Shown here one piece after another: positions 1-8,000 of a DNA stretch of 15,187 nucleotides. The first letter of the stretch is position 1; every line of letters begins with the position of its first letter. The stretch lies in contig DASSKK010000112.1 of NCBI GenBank assembly GCA_035690495.1, positions 1 through 15,187 of the forward strand. The letters are read 5' to 3'. A program made the position numbers and the translations under genes. The notes beneath the pieces are model-generated. The model saw only the letters and a program-made list of their open reading frames with translations, was not told where the DNA came from and ran no database searches. This DNA comes from DASSKK01 sp035690495. GTDB taxonomy: Bacteria; Actinomycetota; Actinomycetes; Propionibacteriales; Nocardioidaceae.

Positions 1-123
1 TTCGTGCTTCTCAACCGCGGCGTCCGCCTGTCCCGGACTGAGGTTGTTACTGCCAGGTGGAGCGGCCAAGTGCTCGAGCACCTGGCCGAGGCCCTGCACC
101 CAGCAACGCCATGGCTGTGGTAA
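1..123 (+). CDS. possible C-terminal end of an upstream gene, unknown function (partial)
   Basis: Frame 1 is open from the left edge to a TAA at 121-123, giving 40 residues that end HPATPWLW. About 31 of 40 third codon positions are G or C, as in the real genes here, and the peptide has an ordinary mixed composition with a helical-looking stretch (GQVLEHLAEAL). No family is recognised. It could equally be chance open frame next to the IS110 element. If real, the gene ends about 30 bp before the first candidate IS border. Confidence 0.35.
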   Translation, partial: FVLLNRGVRLSRTEVVTARWSGQVLEHLAEALHPATPWLW

Positions 124-159
124 ACGCACCCGCGCCCTATCCAACAGTGTCTACGCGGC

Positions 160-384
160 TACTAGAGGATTCCGGTAGGACCGGTGTCCGGCCAGACTCG
201 GTCCAGGTGATCGGCGGGCAGCTCTCCATGCGGCTGCCCACCCGTCTGTTGGTGTGGCTCTCTTTCGGTCTGCGGCCCGCCGGTCACCGTGACGAGGCGT
301 GGCTCAAGAAGGGACTGCCCTGCTCGTAGTAGCAATGCCCACCTCGCCGTCCACACTGGATCGAGCACAGGCGGGAGCAACACA
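160..384 (+). ncRNA. candidate IS110 bridge RNA region (left non-coding end)
   Basis: In the IS110 group the non-coding end upstream of the recombinase gene is known to encode a structured bridge RNA that pairs with donor and target DNA. This 225-bp stretch is in that position and has no convincing gene. It contains foldable segments: GGAC/GTCC at 178-181 and 186-189, a perfect 7-bp stem GGGCAGC (216-222) with GCTGCCC (233-239) around a 10-nt loop, and GTCAC/GTGAC near 284-294. The exact RNA ends and the target- and donor-binding loops were not determined. Confidence 0.4.
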
Positions 385-1563
385 TTGAGCCACCACTCGG
401 AGCACGTGATCATCGGGGTCGATCCCCACAAGCTGTCAGCCACGATTGAGGTCGTCGACCAGCACGAGGAAATGCAGGGCTCGGGCCGGTTCACTACCGA
501 CCGCGCCGGCTACACCGCGATGCGCACCTACGCAAAGACCTGGCCGAATCGAGTCTGGGCCGTCGAAGGAAGCAACGGTGCCGGGCGACCGCTCGCGCAA
601 CGACTCCTCGAGGACGGCGAGCAGGTGGTCGACGTGCCCGCAAAGCTGGCCGCCCGGGTGCGACTGTTCGACACCGGCCACAACCGCAAGACCGAAGCCC
701 ACGACGCGCACGCAGTCGCAGCCGTTGCCGTCCGCACCACGACCCTGCGAGTGCTGCAACTCGACGGTGAGCTCGAGGCACTGCGGATGCTCACCGACCG
801 CCGCGAAGCACTCACCAGACGCCGGGTCCAGACCGTCGACCGACTCCAGGCACTGCTCGCGGAACTCCTGCCTGGACAGGCGAAACGCGACCTCACCACC
901 GGTCAGGCCAAGACCATGCTGGCCACCGTCCGCCCCCGCGACATCGCCGGCAAGACCCGCCGACGCATCGCCGCCGAAGAGCTCGCCGAACTGATCGCGG
1001 TCGAGGCCAAGATCAAGAAGGCCACCGCCGAACTCAAGGCGATCGTGCTGGCCCGCGGCTCACGTCTGATGGACATTCACGGCGTCGGCCCCGTCGTTGC
1101 TGCCCGTGTCCTGGCCGACGTCGGCGACGTGACCCGGTTCGCTGACCGCAACCGGTTCGCGTCCTGGACTGGCACCGCACCACTCGACGCCTCCTCCGGT
1201 GAGCAGAACCGCCACCGGCTTTCACGGGCCGGGAACCGGCGGATGAACCACATGATCCACATCGCCGCGATCAGCCAGATCCGCCTCGACACCGACGGTC
1301 GGGTCTACTACCGACGCAAGCGAGCCGAGGGCAAGAAGTCGCTCGAGGCGATCCGATGCCTGAAGCGCAGGATCTCCGATGCGATCTACCGCCAGCTTCT
1401 CGAGGACGCACAACGCGCCGCCGGGGACGACGTGGGCACGGGTCCGGGAGGGCACTGCGGGGCGACTCTTCAATCCAGCGCGGTCGACCTGCCCCCGCTC
1501 ATCGACACTTCGGATCAGCCACTTCCCGGACCCGCGAATCAGACGCTACGCCGTACCGGTTGA
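385..1563 (+). CDS. IS110-family transposase (DEDD recombinase)
   Basis: This recombinase moves the IS110 element, guided by its bridge RNA. I chose the TTG at 385 because GGGAG (373-377) lies 7 nt upstream and the product then begins just before the first catalytic motif. The frame is open further upstream to 289, but that part has no family character. The product has 392 residues, normal for the family. The N-terminal RuvC-like DEDD domain shows D13 (VDPHK), E61 (AVEGSNG) and the KTxxxDA block at 102-108. In that block the usual first Asp is Glu (E104), followed by D107. The C-terminal Tnp_2/transposase_20 domain has a helix-hairpin-helix-like HGVGPVVAARVLADVGD segment and then SSG at 270-272, which carries the expected catalytic serine. 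It appears complete, so the element may be active unless E104 impairs it. Confidence 0.93.
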   Translation: MSHHSEHVIIGVDPHKLSATIEVVDQHEEMQGSGRFTTDRAGYTAMRTYAKTWPNRVWAVEGSNGAGRPLAQRLLEDGEQVVDVPAKLAARVRLFDTGHNRKTEAHDAHAVAAVAVRTTTLRVLQLDGELEALRMLTDRREALTRRRVQTVDRLQALLAELLPGQAKRDLTTGQAKTMLATVRPRDIAGKTRRRIAAEELAELIAVEAKIKKATAELKAIVLARGSRLMDIHGVGPVVAARVLADVGDVTRFADRNRFASWTGTAPLDASSGEQNRHRLSRAGNRRMNHMIHIAAISQIRLDTDGRVYYRRKRAEGKKSLEAIRCLKRRISDAIYRQLLEDAQRAAGDDVGTGPGGHCGATLQSSAVDLPPLIDTSDQPLPGPANQTLRRTG

Positions 1564-1594
1564 CAACAGAAGGGAGCCGAAATGACGCAGGTCG

Positions 1595-1607
1595 CAGGGT
1601 GACCCTG
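1595..1607. repeat. inverted repeat in the IS110 right end
   Basis: CAGGGT-G-ACCCTG is a perfect 6-bp inverted repeat with a single central base, 31 bp after the transposase stop. No T-run follows, so it is not a standard intrinsic terminator. It may belong to the right-end structure of the element or be chance in GC-rich DNA. Confidence 0.35.
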
Positions 1608-1747
1608 GAACGCAGGTCCAGCGGCATGAGCGGGCCCTCGATTAGGACACACCTCGACGTCTGAGTTTGGGAGTGCGCGTCGCGAGCGCTTCTGCAAAAG
1701 CCCGGGCTACGCGGCGTAGCGTCAGTTGGCTGGGCGCCACACTTCCC

Positions 1748-2920
1748 CTACGTCAGGTCGTCGGTCTCAAGTGGAACCTCGCCGTCGATCGGGTCGAAGC
1801 GCATGCCGCGTTTGGCCAACTCTCCCTGCAGGCGGTCCTCGGCCTGGTCCACCGAGCGCTCGGCGTCGACCAAAAGATGATCGGTCTTGTCGACCAAGAG
1901 GCTCAACACGTGACAGATCTGTAGGTCATAGAAGGAGATTGGAACACTTGTAACCAGACTTACGAACGTCCGGTAGAGACCGATCAGGGCGTGCTGGGCA
2001 GGATCTGCCAGAGCTTGATTCGTCGCAGCTGTAAGGATCGCTGATCGCCCACCTCGTTCGACCATGGTGAGACGAAGCGCCTTCGCGTCCGCGTGAACCA
2101 GATGGCTCGACCATTTATACAGACCGCGATGGTGAGCCAGGCCGGCGAGCTCTTCTAGATGTTCGAATGCGGGACTTGGCGACGGCAGCCCAGGAAGACC
2201 CGACGCCCAGCCGTACGGGCTTGGGAAGTACTTGTCGTAGCGAGACTTGGCGTGGTCGCTGCGCAGGCGCAGCGCATTCAGCGTCTTGTCATCGAAAGGC
2301 TCGTACCCGAGCTTCTCGACGTCGCGCTGATAGATCACGGCGTCCTTGTAGTTGATGACGTCCGCATGCCGGAGGAAACGCTCGGCCAGGTCCGTGTGTC
2401 CCGGGGTGGAGCCGAACTCGGAAAGGACGATGGCTCGTACCGAGATCTCGTGCGAGGTCCGTGATAGGGACAACGCGCCGAGTGGGTAGCCAGCCGACGC
2501 CAGCGCATGAACCTCGCGGGCGACACGCAGCGCCTGTCCGTTGAGCCGGTGCAGTACGCCCAAGAGGGTGGCATCGTCTCCTGCCAGATGACTGTTGCGG
2601 TCCGAGAACTGCTGTGAAGCCTGGTGGATGATCTCGACGACAACCTGGAACAGGTCCAGGGCTGCGCCCCAGTGCACACGAAGGCGCTCCTCGAACCCCT
2701 CTTGGTATTCGCGTAGTTGGGCGACGTGCTCGAGCCCGGTCGTCTCGTAGGCCTCCGCAGAGGTGGGCGCGGTCTCCTCCAGCACCTTGGTCATCTGTTC
2801 CGCTGCACGGGTGAGCGCCTCGTCGCGTTCCATCCCGTGCTCGATGAGCCGTTCGACGGCGACCAGCAACTGGTGCAATAGCTCGTCGTTTGGATCGGGG
2901 AAATTGTTCGCGGCGTCCAT
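1748..2920 (-). CDS. DUF5677-like protein (390 aa)
   Basis: The function is unknown. The start is well supported: AGGAGG (plus-strand 2925-2930) lies 4 nt before the ATG. The N-terminal 60 residues are polar and helical (HQLLVAVERLIEHGMERDEA). The middle, about residues 90-290, is helix-rich, with an RTSHEISVRAIVLSEFG segment followed by a Tyr/Arg/Lys-rich part and YKWSSHLVHADAKAL. This pattern resembles the DUF5677 family, an all-helical group often seen near defence and mobile genes. There is no signal peptide or convincing membrane helix. It is divergent from the HEPN-type gene at 3102, with 181 bp between the two starts. The gene ends just right of the IS110 element, and its C-terminus (EVPLETDDLT) looks natural rather than cut. 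The family assignment is from memory of the pattern and is moderate; a HEPN-related fold is possible. Confidence 0.72.
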   Translation of the reverse strand: MDAANNFPDPNDELLHQLLVAVERLIEHGMERDEALTRAAEQMTKVLEETAPTSAEAYETTGLEHVAQLREYQEGFEERLRVHWGAALDLFQVVVEIIHQASQQFSDRNSHLAGDDATLLGVLHRLNGQALRVAREVHALASAGYPLGALSLSRTSHEISVRAIVLSEFGSTPGHTDLAERFLRHADVINYKDAVIYQRDVEKLGYEPFDDKTLNALRLRSDHAKSRYDKYFPSPYGWASGLPGLPSPSPAFEHLEELAGLAHHRGLYKWSSHLVHADAKALRLTMVERGGRSAILTAATNQALADPAQHALIGLYRTFVSLVTSVPISFYDLQICHVLSLLVDKTDHLLVDAERSVDQAEDRLQGELAKRGMRFDPIDGEVPLETDDLT

Positions 2921-3089
2921 GCGGCCTCCTGATGCTGTGAGCTGAGTGGATCACGAGTCACCGACAGAGCGGCATAACTCCTTCGACCCAGCGGAATGTG
3001 AGCGGAGGTTCAGGGCGGGTCGGGCTGTCGATGGATCAGCCAGTGCAGCGGAGGCAGAGCGAAGAAGGACGACCTTGCGCGGGGTTGAC

Positions 3090-3095
3090 TAGGGT
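3090..3095 (+). promoter_or_regulatory. candidate -10 box for leaderless transcription of the HEPN-type gene
   Basis: TAGGGT fits the actinobacterial TANNNT -10 pattern and ends 6 nt before the ATG at 3102. That is the spacing expected if transcription starts at the A of ATG. No good SD is present upstream of this start, which agrees with a leaderless message. The -35 region is not clear. Confidence 0.3.
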
Positions 3096-3101
3096 TCCCA
3101 T

Positions 3102-3833
3102 ATGAGCGGCATCTCCTACGGGTACGAGGTTGACGACGACGCCCGCTACCACTTCAAGTTCTTCGACAAAGAACTCGTTCGCGCCCTCGGTCGACTGACG
3201 CTGAACGCGTCCTATATGGAGGGCTGCATCCGAACTTTGTTCGCGCGTCTTCTTGATAACGATGACCTGGACCTCGGTGAGCGCGTCACCGCAGATGGCG
3301 GCTTCCGTTGGCTGGTTGATCACACGAGAGCTCTATCGGAGCACCGACTGCCTGAGGACCTGCACCGGCGCATTCTGGACTGGCTCCGCGAGTGCGAGAT
3401 CGCTTACGCGCGGCGGAATCGTATCGTTCATTCAGAGACGCAGACACACTTCTCGGAGGACTGGTCGAAGGCGGAGTTGCACTGGGCGCGTTCAACGGCA
3501 AAGCGGAGGAGTTTCGTCACCGAAACGTTCCCGGCCACCGCCGATGAGGTGCACGAGATCGCACGTGACCGCTTGGGATCAGCGGGGTCGACCTCATGTC
3601 GCCGGTTCAGCAGGCGGTGGCTGCGGCAGCAACCGCTGACTAGGATTCAGCGATCGGGATGGTCAGGGTGCGCCCTAACTGAGCCCGCCATCAATGGATA
3701 CGTTCCTGTCGCACGGACCGGGTGCGCCACCGGACAATCGCGAACGGCATGGCTGGCAGCAGGGACCCGCGTAGTGTGGCCACCCGAAAGGGTCCCGCGC
3801 CGCGCACCTCGGCGTGGTCGATCATGCGCATAG
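3102..3833 (+). CDS. HEPN-type protein with RX4H motif; 3' end probably frameshifted (natural end near 3643)
   Basis: The first 157 residues are a compact helical domain. Residues 105-110 read RNRIVH, an R-x4-H motif like the catalytic motif of HEPN ribonucleases, which act in toxin-antitoxin and abortive-infection systems. Helical segments precede it (GRLTLNASYMEGCIRTLFARL, about residues 30-50). No obvious nucleotidyltransferase antitoxin lies beside it. After R157 (codon 3570-3572) the reading frame turns Arg/Trp-rich and runs to 3833. The -1 frame at the same point gives LGISGVDLMSPVQQAVAAA and a TAG at 3641-3643, with G/C-rich third positions, and looks like the true C-terminus of a protein of about 180 residues. 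One base lost near 3572, or a sequencing error, would explain this. The HEPN call rests on the motif and helical pattern, so it is moderate; the cellular role is inferred. Confidence 0.65.
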   Translation: MSGISYGYEVDDDARYHFKFFDKELVRALGRLTLNASYMEGCIRTLFARLLDNDDLDLGERVTADGGFRWLVDHTRALSEHRLPEDLHRRILDWLRECEIAYARRNRIVHSETQTHFSEDWSKAELHWARSTAKRRSFVTETFPATADEVHEIARDRLGSAGSTSCRRFSRRWLRQQPLTRIQRSGWSGCALTEPAINGYVPVARTGCATGQSRTAWLAAGTRVVWPPERVPRRAPRRGRSCA

Positions 3834-3979
3834 CCCGGTTGAGAGTGCGCCCACATCGGCATGAGCCGGTAAACCGCCGCCGGCACGCGGCGGAGGGACA
3901 CGCTCGGATGAGCGCGACCAGATCCGGATCCGCGCGCAAACGCGTTGCCTGTTCTGCCCGGATTCGTGACGATGAGACC
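3644..3979. other. 336-bp stretch without a convincing gene
   Basis: If the HEPN-type gene ends at 3643, this region before the methyltransferase is largely empty. The frameshifted tail of the HEPN frame (to 3833) crosses it. A 96-codon minus-strand frame (3981-3691) is open and has a protein-like end, but it has no recognised family and no clear SD. The in-frame upstream extension of the methyltransferase, including an ATG at 3908 with GGAGGGA about 11 nt before it, is basic and low in family character. Confidence 0.4.
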
Positions 3980-4699
3980 ATGACAGGGCCTGAAACGACC
4001 CAGCCCCGAGCGCAACCGGTCGACTACGACAACGACCTCGACCGGTTTTTGACGAACCAAACGGCAACCCGACTGTTCTCGACGTCCGGAGACGTTCATG
4101 AGCCGGTAGCCGAACACCTCCAGCGTGAGCACGCGAGCGGGCGCGTCCTTGATCTGGGCGGAGGGAACGGTCTGCTGGCTCGACACCTGCAAGATCGCGG
4201 CATGGCCAGTGTGGTCCTGGATCAAGCCCGGTACGTGGCCACCGCGCCGCCGCCGGTCGTCCTGGCCGACGCCGAGCGACTCCCGTTCGCCGACGAGACG
4301 TTCGATGCCGTCGCTGCCCTTTGGATGCTCTACCACGTCGCGGAGCCGCGCGTGGTCCTGCAACAGGCCACCAGGGTGTTGAGGCCAGGGGGCTCCTTCG
4401 TGGCGTGTGCACCCAGCCGCTACAACGATCCGGAGTTCAAGGCTGTTCTGCCGGAATGGGGGTCCAGGTCCACTTTCGACGCCGAGGACGCCGCGGAACT
4501 GATCGGTGAGGTGTTCGACGTCGTCGACGTGGAGCGCTGGGACGGACCGCTGGTCTCGCTGCGCGACGCCGCCGCCGTCGAGCGGTTCCTCCGGGGTCGA
4601 GGACTGAGCCCCCAAGCCGCGGGCGAGGCGGCCACCGGGTTCGAGCCGCCCATGACAGTGACCAAGCGGGGCGCCTTGGTGTGGGGGCGCGTCCGCTAG
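3980..4699 (+). CDS. class I SAM-dependent methyltransferase (UbiE/Methyltransf_11 type)
   Basis: The 239-residue product fits a single-domain small-molecule methyltransferase; the substrate is unknown. Motif I, VLDLGGGNG, is at residues 57-65 (SAM binding). The motif II/III region is DAERLPFADETFD at about 97-109, then ALWMLYHV, and the post-III motif LRPGG is at 134-138. These match the Methyltransf_11 group. I chose the ATG at 3980 because the family-like sequence starts soon after it. The frame is open to 3722, and an ATG at 3908 is a possible alternative start. The SD is weak (GAGACC next to the ATG). It shares strand and neighbourhood with the HEPN-type gene and the HNH-NACHT gene, but gaps above 300 bp argue against one tight operon. 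There is no DNA-methyltransferase motif such as DPPY, so a restriction role is unlikely. Confidence 0.85.
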   Translation: MTGPETTQPRAQPVDYDNDLDRFLTNQTATRLFSTSGDVHEPVAEHLQREHASGRVLDLGGGNGLLARHLQDRGMASVVLDQARYVATAPPPVVLADAERLPFADETFDAVAALWMLYHVAEPRVVLQQATRVLRPGGSFVACAPSRYNDPEFKAVLPEWGSRSTFDAEDAAELIGEVFDVVDVERWDGPLVSLRDAAAVERFLRGRGLSPQAAGEAATGFEPPMTVTKRGALVWGRVR

Positions 4700-5026
4700 T
4701 GGCTCGCATTAGACGTCCGGAACTCGGCATTATGTGAGTGAGTTTCGAGGTGCGCCGGCAGGCGGCGATGTGACGCGTGGCGGGGGACCAGGATCGCGTC
4801 TTCCGTGAAGTCGCTGACACGGACGACGAGTCGAGCACGAGTTCGACCCTCTCCAGTGGGCCAGTTGCCGAGCAATCGGATCACCAGTGGCGCGCCACTA
4901 GGACCTGGAAGAGCGATCGGGTGAGTGATCAACGTTCGCTGGGCCGCGCGCGTTGCGGTCCACGGCTGTCGGGGTCCTCTGGGAGCATGGAGCCGTCCGT
5001 ATCGAGTCAATAATCAGCGAGGATCA
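4700..5026. other. 327-bp intergenic region upstream of the HNH-NACHT gene
   Basis: No convincing gene is seen on either strand. A 104-codon minus-strand frame (5010-4696) is open but has no SD or family character. The stretch probably contains the promoter of the HNH-NACHT gene. AATAAT at 5009-5014 is a weak -10-like box in otherwise GC-rich DNA, without a clear -35 box. Confidence 0.3.
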
Positions 5027-8000
5027 GTGGGCCTGTCGCCGAAGGACCGGAAGACCCTTTGGGGTCGCTCCCGGCACCTGTGCGCCTTCCCGCAATGCCG
5101 GCGCCAACTGACCGCGGACCAGGTCGATGCGAAGACGGGGGAGACCTTCCAAACCATCGTCGGCGAGGAAGCCCACATCTACTCGCCGTCACCCGAGGGG
5201 CCTCGCTACGACGCAGAGTACCCGGCCAACAAGCTGGAGACATACGAGAACCGGATCCTGCTGTGCAGCATCCACCACACCTTCATCGACTCCGAGAAAG
5301 GTCGGGCGTACGACCCGGTCACCCTCACCGCGATGAAGCGCCGCCACGAGCGGCAGGAAGAGCGACGCGAGCGGATCTCGGGCACGGTCCGCGCCTACGT
5401 GGCCGACCAGTACGAGGCCGACGACAAGGTGCTCTTCCGGCAGGTCAAACTCGAAGGACCTCGTGTGGACTCGATGTTCGTCGACGTCCCCTTCGCCTCA
5501 CGGGGCGACACAGAAGCCGCGGCCCGCCTCGCTCAGATCGCGCAAGATGCACCGGGTGACGCAGTAGCCGAGGAGGGCTTCGTAGTCACGGGCGCCGCCC
5601 AAGCATTGCTGCACCCGCAGTGGACGGGGAACGCGCTTATCGTCGGCGGCCCAGGCCAGGGCAAGTCGACGCTGCTGCAGTTCGTCTGCCAGTTCCACCG
5701 CGCGCGCTTCCAGCAAGCGACCGACTACTCGGGTGAAGCCCAGGGCCTCAAGGCGCTCACCGACATCGTGCGCGTCCCGATCCGCATCGACCTGCGCGAC
5801 TACGCCCGCTGGGCCAGCTCGAAGGCGGCTGGGGCACGATCCAAGGAGGCCAAGCCCAGTAGACAGGGGCGCGGCGGCCCCGTCCGTCGGACGCCAGGCG
5901 ATGACTGGCCCCACGTAGAGCGCTTCATCGCCGACCAAGTGGGCAAACACAGCGGCGGTCGCAACTTCAAGGTCGACGACCTATCGACGCTCCTCGCCAC
6001 CGAACCTGTCCTCTTGGCTCTCGACGGGCTCGACGAGGTCGCCAACCTGGAGCACCGCGACCTCGTCGCGAACGAAATCGCTCGAGCCGGCGCCCGACTG
6101 CATGCGGACGCACACAACCTGGTCATCATCGTGGCAACGCGGCCAGGAATGACGACGTCGCCCCTGTGGTCCTCGAGCGCCTTCCCGGTCTTCTATCTGC
6201 AGAAACTGACCGCCGGACTCCGGCTGCAGTACCTCCAGCGATGGAGTCGCGTGGCCGAACTCGGCAATGAGTCAGCCGAGAAGTTGCAGCGCACGTTCCT
6301 CGAGCACGAGAACCTTCCCCACATTCGTGACCTGGCGTCGTACCCAATGCAGCTGGCAATCCTTCTGCACCTACTCCACCGCCGTGGCCTGTTGCCGCAG
6401 CAGCGCACCGAGCTCTACTCCGAGTACGTCCAGACATTCCTTGATCGCGAGCAGACCGAGGAGAAGGAACCGCTGCTCTCATCGGATCGGGACGTCATCG
6501 AGGACATCCACGCTTTCCTCGGCTGGTACCTCCAACAACAAGCCGAAGGCGCCGACGGTGCCGGACAGGTCTCCCGCGCCGAGCTAAAGCAGCTGCTCGA
6601 CCGGCACCTGGCCGGACGGGACAAGGGAAAGGAACTGGCCAAGCAACTGTTCGCGGCAATGGAAGGACGTGTCCTGTGCCTGATCGAGCGCCAGCCCGGC
6701 TACTTCCAATTCGAGGTTCAATCGCTCCGCGAGTACTTCGCCGCCGCCTACGTCAACGAGTATGCCGACCCGCGCGGCGTCGGCAACTCTCGCGTCGACT
6801 GCTTCGATGCGCTGCTGGCTCGCCCGTACTGGCTGAACACCTGCCGGTTCTTCGTCGGCATGTTCACCAAGATCGAAGTTCGCGGAATCGAACGAAGCCT
6901 CCGCGAGCTACAGGCCAAGCCTGAACTGGCACACCACCCGCACATCCGGCTGGCCGCCGGCCGCATCCTCGACGACCGCGCTTACCAGGGCCAACCCACC
7001 GACACCATCCGCAAGGTCGTCGACTTCATCCTCGACGGACCTGGCGTCGTCCTCGCTGAGGATGGCTTCCTCGACGAATCCGGGCAGCCACTTACGTTCG
7101 CCGAGGACGCTGGCCGAGGCCAAGCGGTGCAGCACCTCCAAGGACGTCTGACGGCCGGCATCTCTCCCGGTATCCGAGCCGCGGCAGCTCACATGCTGCG
7201 ACGACACGTCGAACCCACAGAACTGGCGCGCTGGTGGTGGAGCAAGTTCAAACCGACGGCTGACTGGATCCTGACGGCCGCGGACCTCGGGATCATTACT
7301 TCCTCGGGCAACGACCAGGAGACGAACCTGGCCGCCGCGGTCGCAGAGGCCGATTGCGACGAAGAATGGTCTGTCGAGGTACTGGCCCGTGGCGGCTATG
7401 CCGGCAACGCCGATGCCATCCTGACCCTCGGCAAGGACGACCTCGGTGACGGCGCGTTTGAGGCTCTACACCTCGCCCCCTCCACGCCACTCGGCAAGCT
7501 GGTCTCGGCAGCAGCCTGCGCCGCTGGACGCACGGTCAAGAACGACTCCGGCGCGCAAAGTCGGACCAGGTTCCGCGCATCTGGAGGGCGCAAGTTGGTC
7601 GCCGAAGTCGTCACTGCCTCCGAACCTCTCCGCACCCGACCACAGCACGATGCCGACGCGTCGCACTGGGCAAAGCGACTCGTAACGGTCGGCGAGATCT
7701 GGGGCGACAGTTGGGTGAGCCGTCAGGCGGCCACGCTTGTGCCGGGATCTCTCGACTTGAGTGCCGTCGCTCAATCGGCCGCAAGCCAGCCGGCGATTGC
7801 AGCCGCCGTCTGCCGCGAGGAACAGGTTCGGGCGCATCGCTCAGACTCGTCGTGGTGGCGCTCGCAGGCGCAGGGCCCGACCAGTCAGCTGGACGGTCGG
7901 ATGTGGCTGTTCTCCATCCTCACCACAGCGCACCTCGCCGTCGTCCTTGAATGTGCTGACCAGATCGACGCGGCGACCGCCGCCTTGGCGCCTCGGCACT

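Larger units (their letters stand above)
151..1715 (+). mobile_element. IS110-family insertion sequence (borders approximate)
   Basis: The element is defined by a complete IS110-type recombinase (385-1563) with a non-coding left end of about 230 bp and a shorter right end. IS110 elements lack clear terminal inverted repeats, so the borders cannot be read directly. The 9-mer CTACGCGGC occurs at 151-159 and again at 1707-1715. If these are the repeated target core, the unit is about 1.56 kb, at the upper end of the usual size for this family. The right copy lies in a near-palindrome (GCTACG-CGG-CGTAGC, 1706-1720). The match could be chance, so the borders are tentative. Confidence 0.5.

Noticed and set aside
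289..384. N-terminal extension of the IS110 transposase
   Set aside because: These 32 codons lie in the expected bridge RNA region, and a TTG with GGGAG 7 nt upstream (385) gives a family-like start.
3691..3981. A 96-codon minus-strand frame between the HEPN-type and methyltransferase genes
   Set aside because: It has no good SD, no family and no partner. It looks partly protein-like, but that is not enough to call a gene.
3647..4615. A 322-codon minus-strand frame opposite the methyltransferase
   Set aside because: It overlaps the methyltransferase, whose SAM motifs are clear, and its own translation has no recognisable domain.
3980..4699. DNA methyltransferase of a restriction-modification system
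   Set aside because: The protein is only 239 residues with Methyltransf_11-type motifs, and no DPPY/NPPY or PC motif is present. No restriction endonuclease lies next to it.
4696..5010. A 104-codon minus-strand frame upstream of the HNH-NACHT gene
   Set aside because: It has no SD, a His/Arg-rich composition and no known motif, and probably overlaps the promoter of the HNH-NACHT gene.
4925..5026. Earlier start for the HNH-NACHT protein
   Set aside because: The extra 34 residues have no domain character, and the GTG at 5027 begins just before the HNH domain with GAGGA upstream.
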